Assembly (NCBI GenBank): GCA_002307135.1 | Contig: DBTQ01000001.1 | Coordinates: 171,217-235,216 of the forward strand | DNA from: Bacteroidetes bacterium UBA1312 | Lineage (GTDB): Bacteria; Bacteroidota; Bacteroidia; Chitinophagales; Chitinophagaceae | Direction: 5' to 3' | Length of the DNA stretch: 64,000 bases | In this document: piece by piece, positions 24,223 to 30,960 of the stretch | How positions within the stretch are numbered: the first letter of the stretch is position 1 | How the letters are laid out: each line of letters opens with the position of its first letter | The notes under the pieces: model-generated | The model's database searches: none | Seen by the model: the letters and a program-made list of their open reading frames with translations, nothing else | What the model was told of the DNA's origin: nothing | Program-made: the position numbers and the translations under genes

Positions 24223-26217
24223 ATGTTACAATACTATAGCTCGGCGCTCACTGAATACAAAAGACTGAATACAAAAGAAGTAAAGATTGGGAATCTGTTG
24301 TTGGGTAATGGTCATCCTATTCGGATACAGACAATGACTACAACAGATACTATGGATACGGATGCGACGGTGGCTCAAAGCATCCGTTGTATTGAGGCCG
24401 GGGCAGAACTGATTCGTATAACAGCTCCAAGTAAAAAAGAAGCGGAAAATCTACTGCTCATCAAAAATAAATTGCGCGCTGCTGGCTATGACACACCTAT
24501 AGTAGCGGATATACATTTTACTCCAAATGCGGCTGAAATTGCTGCCAGGTTGATCGAAAAAGTACGCGTGAACCCTGGTAATTACGTTGATAAGAAAAAG
24601 TTTGATTTTATAAACTATTCCGATGCAGAATACAATGCTGAAACGGATAGAATAAGAGAACGTTTTACACCGTTGGTAAAAATCTGTAAAGAATATGGAA
24701 CAGCTATGCGCATAGGAACTAATCACGGTTCATTGAGTGATCGGATTATGAGCCGCTATGGGGATACACCAATTGGTATGGTGGAAAGTGCATTAGAGTT
24801 TTTACGTATTGCACGCGACGAAAATTATCACCAGATTATACTTAGTATGAAGAGTAGTAATCCGAAAGTGATGGTGCAAGCGTATCGTTTGCTGGTTCAA
24901 AAAATGGATGAAGAGTTTGGTGAGTGTTATCCATTACATTTGGGTGTTACAGAAGCTGGTGATGGTGAAGATGGTCGTATTAAAAGCGCGATTGGAATCG
25001 GATCGTTGTTGGAAGATGGTATTGGAGATACGATCCGTGTTTCACTTACCGAAGATCCGGAATTTGAAATTCCGGTTTGTCGCGATATTATAAAAAAATA
25101 TGAACAGCCAGCAAGAGAGAGTGATGTGCCTGCTATAGAACAATTACCGTATGACCCATTTCATTACCAACGTCGTTCGAGTTTTGGTGTGCAGAATATA
25201 GGAGCAGGTCAAATTCCAATTGTGGTTGCAGACTTGAGTAAGGAAGAGCAAATTACTCCTGAAACATTGAATAGTATTGGCTACTACTATGACGAGCTAA
25301 CAGACAAATGGAATATTGGCGATCAGGCTGCAGACTATATTTTTACAGGAGGCAAATTACCGGATTTCCCGCTTCCCGGTACTTTACGTGTTATCGCTTA
25401 TTGGTCGGAATGGATGCAGGCTGAAGATCAACAAAGTGTTTTTCCACTCTTTGACAGTACAGAGTATGAGGTTGCCGATAGAAAAAGTGATAAAATGAAT
25501 TTTGTAATGCTTGACTGTTTTAGCGACGAGCATTCAATAAATACATTGCACCGATTAGAAGAAATGGCCAATGACCCGACTGTTATTTTTTGCTTAAGTA
25601 GTACCAATAATAATGCGATGCAATCGCAGCGCCGCATGTTCATTGAACTAATGAATCGAAAAATTAATAACCCAGTTATTATTGTTGTAGATAGTAATGA
25701 GCATACTCCGGACGAACATCTGGTGAAATTTGCTACCGAAACAGGAGCATTGCTGCTCGATGGATTGGGTGATGGTATTAGTATTGGTTATGGTAGTGAT
25801 GCGACAATGGATTTGATACAAACCTCAGGTCGTACTTATTTGCCTGTAAAAGATATTAACCAGTTTACCAATAATACGGCGTTCTCTATTCTACAGGCTA
25901 CACGTACCCGAATCAGTAAAACGGAATATATTAGTTGTCCAAGTTGCGGTCGTACCTTATTCGATTTGCAGGAAACAACCGCCCAAATCCGAGCAGCTAC
26001 ACACCATCTTAAAGGCGTGAAAATCGCAATTATGGGTTGTATTGTCAATGGCCCGGGCGAGATGGCAGATGCAGATTTTGGTTATGTAGGCAGCGGCCCC
26101 GGCAAAATAACCTTGTACAAGGGTAAAGACGTTGTGAAGAAAAATGTGGATAGCGACATTGCGGTCGGCGAACTCATTCAATTACTCAAAGACAATGGCG
26201 CTTGGGTAGATAGATAA
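24223..26217 (+). CDS. ispG: 4-hydroxy-3-methylbut-2-en-1-yl diphosphate synthase, large-insert form
   Basis: 664 residues. IspG reduces the cyclodiphosphate MEcPP to HMBPP in the MEP isoprenoid pathway using a [4Fe-4S] cluster. The N-terminal TIM barrel begins VKIGNLLLGNGHPIRIQTMTTTDT and includes VADIHFTPNAAEIAARLIEKVRVNPGN. The cluster cysteines are C572 and C575 (SCPSCGRT) and C606 (IMGCIVNGPGE). The length exceeds the roughly 370-residue bacterial form because of the extra middle domain (about residues 290-555) found in Bacteroidota, Chlamydiae and plants. It leads a co-directional group of five genes. Confidence 0.97.
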   Translation: MLQYYSSALTEYKRLNTKEVKIGNLLLGNGHPIRIQTMTTTDTMDTDATVAQSIRCIEAGAELIRITAPSKKEAENLLLIKNKLRAAGYDTPIVADIHFTPNAAEIAARLIEKVRVNPGNYVDKKKFDFINYSDAEYNAETDRIRERFTPLVKICKEYGTAMRIGTNHGSLSDRIMSRYGDTPIGMVESALEFLRIARDENYHQIILSMKSSNPKVMVQAYRLLVQKMDEEFGECYPLHLGVTEAGDGEDGRIKSAIGIGSLLEDGIGDTIRVSLTEDPEFEIPVCRDIIKKYEQPARESDVPAIEQLPYDPFHYQRRSSFGVQNIGAGQIPIVVADLSKEEQITPETLNSIGYYYDELTDKWNIGDQAADYIFTGGKLPDFPLPGTLRVIAYWSEWMQAEDQQSVFPLFDSTEYEVADRKSDKMNFVMLDCFSDEHSINTLHRLEEMANDPTVIFCLSSTNNNAMQSQRRMFIELMNRKINNPVIIVVDSNEHTPDEHLVKFATETGALLLDGLGDGISIGYGSDATMDLIQTSGRTYLPVKDINQFTNNTAFSILQATRTRISKTEYISCPSCGRTLFDLQETTAQIRAATHHLKGVKIAIMGCIVNGPGEMADADFGYVGSGPGKITLYKGKDVVKKNVDSDIAVGELIQLLKDNGAWVDR

Positions 26218-26254
26218 AATATCTGTATCTTGAAATCTGAATTTTGGTAAAAGG

Positions 26255-27040
26255 ATGAAACAGCAATTCAAAGTCATACTACAAATACCGGAGCCATGCA
26301 GCCAAAATTGGGCTGATATGATGCCCGTGGCTTGTGGTCGCTTTTGTACACATTGCCAAAAAACGGTAACAGACATTAGTGAGATGAGCGACGCAGCCCT
26401 TGTTCATCTATTTCAAAATAACCCGAATACGCTTTGTGTAAGAGCAAATACAACACAGCTCAATCGGGTCATTGCTCTGCCACCTCAAAAACCGACTTAT
26501 TTTTATCGTATTGCTGTAGCCTTGGGTCTTACACTTGCAATAGCTAAAAGCATGGACAGTTATGCCCGACCCAATCCACCGCTCATTGAAAACAATTTTC
26601 TTTTTGGCGCGGATGATTCACTACAGACAACAAAATCGGATAGTTTAGTTGTAAAAGGAAATGTTGTAAATGACCGAGGGGCAGCACTGTCGGGTCTTGC
26701 AACAATAGTAAAGCAAGGTACACAGATCATTACAAGTGGATTAACAGCAAGTGATGGTAGTTTCAGTATTAAAATCCAAAAGGATTATGATAAAACGCAA
26801 GTATTAACTTTAAGTGTGGTTGCTGCCGGATATGCGCAACAGCATATTGTCCTTACAGAAGATTATGTGAATACGGGCAAGGGTCTATTAATAAAAATGA
26901 ATAGTGAGGTTACAATTATCAATATTATCCCTGTAATGCAAATGGGCAGTGCAGTACAATCGCCTATTGAAGATCTGATTTTGAAATACGTTACTCCTAA
27001 ACCGAAGACGAAAAAACATAAAATTCATAACAAAAAATGA
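26255..27040 (+). CDS. Membrane-anchored protein with Cys-rich N-terminus and carboxypeptidase-like regulatory domain
   Basis: 261 residues. Residues 8-45 hold the motif IPEPCSQNWADMMPVACGRFC followed by HCQKTV, with Cys at 15, 27, 31 and 34; this C-x(n)-G-R-F-C-x2-C pattern recurs in Bacteroidota proteins and may be a small metal or redox module on the cytoplasmic side. A single membrane helix lies near residues 88-108. The exported part (about 125-225) resembles a carboxypeptidase-regulatory-like beta-sandwich (VKGNVVNDRGAALSGLATIVKQG, TASDGSFSIKI). The tail is strongly basic. Its stop overlaps the start of the cyclophilin gene (ATGA). Confidence 0.7.
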   Translation: MKQQFKVILQIPEPCSQNWADMMPVACGRFCTHCQKTVTDISEMSDAALVHLFQNNPNTLCVRANTTQLNRVIALPPQKPTYFYRIAVALGLTLAIAKSMDSYARPNPPLIENNFLFGADDSLQTTKSDSLVVKGNVVNDRGAALSGLATIVKQGTQIITSGLTASDGSFSIKIQKDYDKTQVLTLSVVAAGYAQQHIVLTEDYVNTGKGLLIKMNSEVTIINIIPVMQMGSAVQSPIEDLILKYVTPKPKTKKHKIHNKK

Positions 27041-27735
27041 TTAGAAAACTGACAATGAAAAAACTAACATTATCCTTATTGCTTGTAGCCTCAAGTGCTG
27101 CATCATTTGCACAACGTACTAAAATAGCCATTACCACCGAATACGGTAGAATCGTTATGGAGTTATATGATGAAACACCTAAGCACAGAGACAATATGAT
27201 CAAATTGACAAAAGAACATTTTTTCGACAGCACTTTGTTCCATCGTTGTATTCCCAACTTTGTTATTCAGGGTGGTGACCCCAATTCGAAAAAAGCCGCT
27301 CCCGATGCCATGTTGGGTAATGGTGAAGTGGGTTACAGAGTACCCGCAGAAATCAATGATTCCGATTTTCACAAATACGGGGCTGTAGGTATGGCGCGCG
27401 ACAATAATCCTGAAAAAGCCTCTTCAGGTTGTCAATTCTATATTGTAACGGGTAAAAAATATTCGGAAGATGAATTGGCTTCTATTGAAAGCCAGAGGGG
27501 TAAGAAGATGCCACAGTCGCATAGAGCTGCTTATAAAGCAATTGGTGGCACGCCGCATCTTGATGGTGGCTATACAGTATATGGCGAAGTGACGGAAGGT
27601 ATGGATATCGTTGAAAAAATATCTAACGAAGCTAGGAATCAATATGACAGACCTGCCAAAGATATTCGTATGCTGAAAGTAGAAATAATAGAACCTACCA
27701 AAGCTAAAAAGAAAAAGAAATTTTTGGTGTTTTAA
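27037..27735 (+). CDS. Peptidyl-prolyl cis-trans isomerase, cyclophilin type, exported
   Basis: 232 residues. The ATG at 27037 overlaps the previous stop (ATGA), giving translational coupling; the ATG at 27055 gives a cleaner signal peptide (KKLTLSLLLVASSAASFAQ). The cyclophilin core is complete: DSTLFHRCIPNFVIQGGDP and SSGCQFYIVTGKK, then HLDGGYTVYGEVTEGMDIVEKI. An insertion around residues 142-170 is typical of the Bacteroidota exported group. It speeds prolyl isomerisation during folding in the periplasm. The C-terminus is Lys-rich (KAKKKKKFLVF). Confidence 0.94.
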   Translation: MIRKLTMKKLTLSLLLVASSAASFAQRTKIAITTEYGRIVMELYDETPKHRDNMIKLTKEHFFDSTLFHRCIPNFVIQGGDPNSKKAAPDAMLGNGEVGYRVPAEINDSDFHKYGAVGMARDNNPEKASSGCQFYIVTGKKYSEDELASIESQRGKKMPQSHRAAYKAIGGTPHLDGGYTVYGEVTEGMDIVEKISNEARNQYDRPAKDIRMLKVEIIEPTKAKKKKKFLVF

Positions 27736-27753
27736 AAAATAATCATCGCTCAA

Positions 27754-28443
27754 ATGTCACATTCAGTTATTTTACTTCATGGTGCATTAGGCGCAGGTGA
27801 ACAAATGAGATCATTAGCAAATACTTTGGAAGCAAGTGGCTTTCAGGTATTTGCTTTTGACTTTTCCGGTCATGGAACTTGTCCATTTAAGGAAGCAGGT
27901 TTTAGTATAAAAATATTTGCTCAGGAATTACACACATTCATTGAGGTAAACAAGCTGGAACGCCCTTCAATATTTGGTTATAGTATGGGAGGCTATGTGG
28001 CGTTGTACCTTGCTGCACAATATCCCAATCTTATCGGAAAGATTGCAACCTTGGCTACTAAGTATTGTTGGGACATAGAAACCTCAACTAAAGAAGCGAA
28101 GCAATTAGACCCGGATAAGTTACTGGAGAAAGTGCCTAAATATGCCGCTGTATTACAGAATCGTCATATTGCTGATTGGAAATTGCTCTTGAATAAAACC
28201 GCTCAATTAATGCTGGATTTAGGAAATAATCCATTGTTGCATCATTCGGTATTGCAAGGCATCGATATTCCTGTATTGATCGGTGTAGGCGATCGCGATA
28301 GTATGACCTCGGTCAATGAAACACTACAGCTTTATCAATCTTTACCTCAGGGGCAGATGTATATGCTGCCAGACACAAAACATCCTATAGAAACGGTAAA
28401 ACTAAATTTGCTTTCCAATATACTCGTTCATTTTTTTAATTGA
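27754..28443 (+). CDS. Alpha/beta hydrolase
   Basis: 229 residues with no signal peptide, so cytoplasmic. HSVILLHGALGAGEQM supplies the oxyanion-hole HG, FGYSMGGYVALYLA is the nucleophile elbow (catalytic Ser), VLIGVGDRDSM supplies the Asp and DTKHPIE the His. This is a complete triad of the alpha/beta hydrolase fold. The substrate is unknown. It follows the cyclophilin gene by 18 bp in the ispG group. Confidence 0.88.
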   Translation: MSHSVILLHGALGAGEQMRSLANTLEASGFQVFAFDFSGHGTCPFKEAGFSIKIFAQELHTFIEVNKLERPSIFGYSMGGYVALYLAAQYPNLIGKIATLATKYCWDIETSTKEAKQLDPDKLLEKVPKYAAVLQNRHIADWKLLLNKTAQLMLDLGNNPLLHHSVLQGIDIPVLIGVGDRDSMTSVNETLQLYQSLPQGQMYMLPDTKHPIETVKLNLLSNILVHFFN

Positions 28444-28472
28444 TGCAAGCACAATAAATAATGAAATAAGGA

Positions 28473-29114
28473 ATGCTTTATAAGAAACTGCGTATTCGTG
28501 AAGGCGCGAAAATTGTCGCGTTAAATGCACCCGAAAATTATGAGGAGCAATTAGGCATTTTGCCGGATAATATAACTATTCAATACAAGCTTGCTCCCTC
28601 AAACGAATTTATACATTTGTTTGTGCAAAATAAAGCAGACCTCGAAAAAGGACTTTTCAAAGCAATTGGCACCTTAGTTGATGGTGGGCTGATTTGGATT
28701 TCGTACCCCAAGCAGAGCTCTGGTATGCAAACGGATCTTACAAGAGATAAAGGATGGGAATGCTTGGATGCTTTAAATATGCAATGGCTTTCATTAATCT
28801 CATTCGATGAGCATTGGAGTGCTTTTTTAATGCGCAAAAGTCCTCCGCTGAAACCTAAAATTCAGCAGGGTACGAGTGAGCAAATGAGTTATATTGATGC
28901 ACAGTCCAAAACAGTAATCATACCAGAAGATTTAGCCGCTGCATTTCAACAAAACAAAAATGCTCAAAAAAATTATGATTCCTTGGCATATAGCCATCGT
29001 AAAGAATATGTGCTTTGGATAGTAGGGGCTAAAAAAAATGAAACCCGTGCAACACGGGTTTCAAAAACGATTGAAATGCTTTTAGCAGGAAAGAAAAACC
29101 CGACTGATAAATAG
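28473..29114 (+). CDS. DUF3052-like / YdeI-OmdA fusion protein
   Basis: 213 residues in two parts. Residues 1-125 resemble DUF3052: LYKKLRIREGAKIVALNAPENYEEQLGILP, EFIHLFVQNKADLEK, LVDGGLIWISYPKQSSG and FDEHWSAFLMRK. Residues about 140-208 match the YdeI/OmpD-associated (OmdA) family: IIPEDLAAAFQQNKNAQKNYDSLAYSHRKEYVLWI, ATRVSKTIEMLLAGKK. OmdA-type domains are linked to resistance to some antimicrobial peptides and bacteriocins; the fused protein's role is unknown. Its 3' end contains the intrinsic terminator of the convergent lpxD-like gene. RBS-like AATAAGGA directly precedes the ATG. Confidence 0.78.
   Translation: MLYKKLRIREGAKIVALNAPENYEEQLGILPDNITIQYKLAPSNEFIHLFVQNKADLEKGLFKAIGTLVDGGLIWISYPKQSSGMQTDLTRDKGWECLDALNMQWLSLISFDEHWSAFLMRKSPPLKPKIQQGTSEQMSYIDAQSKTVIIPEDLAAAFQQNKNAQKNYDSLAYSHRKEYVLWIVGAKKNETRATRVSKTIEMLLAGKKNPTDK
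29032..29062 (-). terminator. Intrinsic terminator of the lpxD-like gene, embedded in the coding sequence of the convergent gene
   Basis: GAAACCCGTG (29040-29049), loop CAA, CACGGGTTTC (29053-29062): a perfect 10-bp stem. On the minus strand it is followed by A then eight T (plus 29031-29039). The same bases encode KNETRATRVSK of the plus-strand gene. Confidence 0.8.
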
Positions 29115-29117
29115 AGT

Positions 29118-30071
29118 TTACTGCTTTTCTAATTTCTTTATTTTTTGCCATATCTCTGGTATTTGTTTTACCCAGAAGAGCTCTTTCATTTTTTCTTTTG
29201 CTGGTATTGCAGGACTGCCAAAATACGATTGCCCCGCGTCAAGACTAGCCGGTACACCACTCTGAGCATTGACTACAGCTCCCTTGCCGATTACCAAATC
29301 TTTACTCACCCCAACCTGTCCCCATAGAATAACCTCGTCCTCAATAATAGCTTTACCACCAATACCCACTTGCGCGGCAAATAAACAATTTTTGCCGATT
29401 ACTGCGCCATGTCCAACATGTATGTGATTGTCGAATTTGGTGCCTGCACCAATAATAGTATCGCCACTAACACCTTTGTCAATAGTGCAGCCGGCGCCTA
29501 TCTCTACATCGTTTTCAATAATTACTCTTCCACAACTTTCCATTTTGTCGTATTGAACAGTACGCTCTTTACGACGTTTGAAATAGAACGCATCAGCACC
29601 GATAACCGTACCCGAATGAATGATGACATTATCGCCAATAATGCAGTGGTCGTAAATAGTGACATTCGGGTGGATCAAACAATTTTTACCAATCTGCACA
29701 TGATTGCCTACAAAAACATTCGGTTGTAAATGAGTGCCGGCACCAATAACAGCCGAGTCGCTGATCATTTTGAAGGCGGGTTCGAAAGGACGGAATCTTG
29801 TTACAATTTTTACATAAGCGGTAAAAGGTTCTGTGGTCACCAACAATGTTTTGCCTTCTGGACATTCCACCTCCTTATTGATAATAATTACAGTCGCAGC
29901 AGAATTAAGACACTTGTCGTAATACTTTTCAAAATCAACAAATGAAATATCGCCTGTCGTTACTTTATGAATTTCATTGATCCCCTCGCACATTTGGGTA
30001 TTATTTCCTACTAACTTTGCTCCAATAAAATCAGCAATCCACTGTACAGAAACAGGCTGGTCAAAACGCAT
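29118..30071 (-). CDS. lpxD: UDP-3-O-(3-hydroxyacyl)glucosamine N-acyltransferase family protein (LpxD-like)
   Basis: 317 residues from the ATG at 30071; the upstream frame overlaps the promoter. N-terminal LpxD-type domain (VQWIADFIGAKLVG, SFVDFEKYY, FTAYVKIVTRF), then a left-handed beta-helix of hexapeptide repeats (VFVGNHVQIGKNCLIHPNVTI, IENDVEIGAGCTIDKG) with the catalytic-region His pair in FDNHIHVGHGAVIG. LpxD adds the N-linked acyl chain in lipid A synthesis. lpxA, lpxC and fabZ are not adjacent, so this may be a second LpxD paralogue rather than the main enzyme; that is inference. Confidence 0.82.
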   Translation of the reverse strand: MRFDQPVSVQWIADFIGAKLVGNNTQMCEGINEIHKVTTGDISFVDFEKYYDKCLNSAATVIIINKEVECPEGKTLLVTTEPFTAYVKIVTRFRPFEPAFKMISDSAVIGAGTHLQPNVFVGNHVQIGKNCLIHPNVTIYDHCIIGDNVIIHSGTVIGADAFYFKRRKERTVQYDKMESCGRVIIENDVEIGAGCTIDKGVSGDTIIGAGTKFDNHIHVGHGAVIGKNCLFAAQVGIGGKAIIEDEVILWGQVGVSKDLVIGKGAVVNAQSGVPASLDAGQSYFGSPAIPAKEKMKELFWVKQIPEIWQKIKKLEKQ

Positions 30072-30077
30072 AATGTA

Positions 30078-30085
30078 TAAATTTG
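30078..30085 (+). promoter_or_regulatory. -7 element of the class IV aminotransferase gene
   Basis: TAAATTTG (TAnnTTTG), 37 nt before the GTG start at 30123, facing the lpxD-like promoter 2 bp away. Confidence 0.4.
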
Positions 30086-30087
30086 TG

Positions 30088-30095
30088 CAAAAATA
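30088..30095 (-). promoter_or_regulatory. -7 element of the lpxD-like gene
   Basis: Minus strand TATTTTTG (TAnnTTTG), 16 nt before the ATG at 30071. It abuts the opposite-strand box at 30078-30085. Confidence 0.45.
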
Positions 30096-30122
30096 CACTC
30101 AAAGCAAACAAACCCACTATTT

Positions 30123-30947
30123 GTGAACAACAATTTGTACAGCAATATCAATGGCACATTAATACCTGTTGGTGAAACGAATATTACCAGTAAGGATAAT
30201 GCTGTTCGGAGCCGCTATGGTTTGTATGAAACAATATTGTTTAGAGATGGTATAATTTTGCGGGAAGAACTGCATTGGCAGCGACTTTCTAGCGGGTTAA
30301 GCTGTTTGGATTTTCAAGTTCCGGAGTACTATACATCAGCGTTTTTCGAACAACAAATAAAATCGCTTGTTGTAAAAAATCGCTTGCAGGAATTGTGTCG
30401 TATACGCTTGCAGATATTTGCGAGCAATAGTAATAATCCATGGCAACCTTTTTTTTATATTGAATCAATGCTTGTTGACGAAGTGATAACTCGGTTCAAT
30501 GAAAAGGGTTTGCATATTGGTCTATTGGCCGATTTTCAGAAAGAAATAACCATTTGTAGCAGTTGTAAAGTGTCCCATAACAACCATTTCTTATTGGCTC
30601 AAAATGCAATGCAATCGGGCTCATTAGACGATGTGCTTTTGCTCAATACTAATGGAAATATTATTGAAAGTGCCATTGCAAATGTATTTTGGATCAAAGA
30701 TAAAATGATACATACACCACCTCTATCAGAAGGCTGCATTGCAGGAACAATGCGTCATTGGCTGATCGCGCAATTGGTACAAAACGGATATTCTGTGCAC
30801 GAAAAAGAAATGAAATTGGAAGATTTGAGTACTGCCGATGAACTTTTTCTAACCAATAGCATCCGTCCGATCAGATGGGTGGAAAGGGTAGGGAACCAAA
30901 GATTCGGTAACGAATACGTTAAGGAGCTTTATCATCGGCTCTTTTAA
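30123..30947 (+). CDS. Class IV PLP-dependent aminotransferase (aminodeoxychorismate lyase / branched-chain aminotransferase type)
   Basis: 274 residues. The start is GTG: the frame upstream is closed at 30078-30080 without an ATG, and GTG gives the expected N-terminus (NLYSNINGTLIPV). Family landmarks are RSRYGLYETILFRDG, the PLP lysine in CKVSHNNHFLLA, VLLLNTNGNIIESAIANVFWI, and EGCIAGTMR and DELFLTNSIRPI for cofactor and substrate binding. PabC (folate p-aminobenzoate) and IlvE both fit this fold; the short length favours PabC or a D-amino-acid-type enzyme. No pabA or pabB is adjacent. A GAGC/GCTC hairpin with a short T-run overlaps the stop codon. Confidence 0.82.
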   Translation: MNNNLYSNINGTLIPVGETNITSKDNAVRSRYGLYETILFRDGIILREELHWQRLSSGLSCLDFQVPEYYTSAFFEQQIKSLVVKNRLQELCRIRLQIFASNSNNPWQPFFYIESMLVDEVITRFNEKGLHIGLLADFQKEITICSSCKVSHNNHFLLAQNAMQSGSLDDVLLLNTNGNIIESAIANVFWIKDKMIHTPPLSEGCIAGTMRHWLIAQLVQNGYSVHEKEMKLEDLSTADELFLTNSIRPIRWVERVGNQRFGNEYVKELYHRLF

Positions 30948-30960
30948 TATACTGTGTTAT

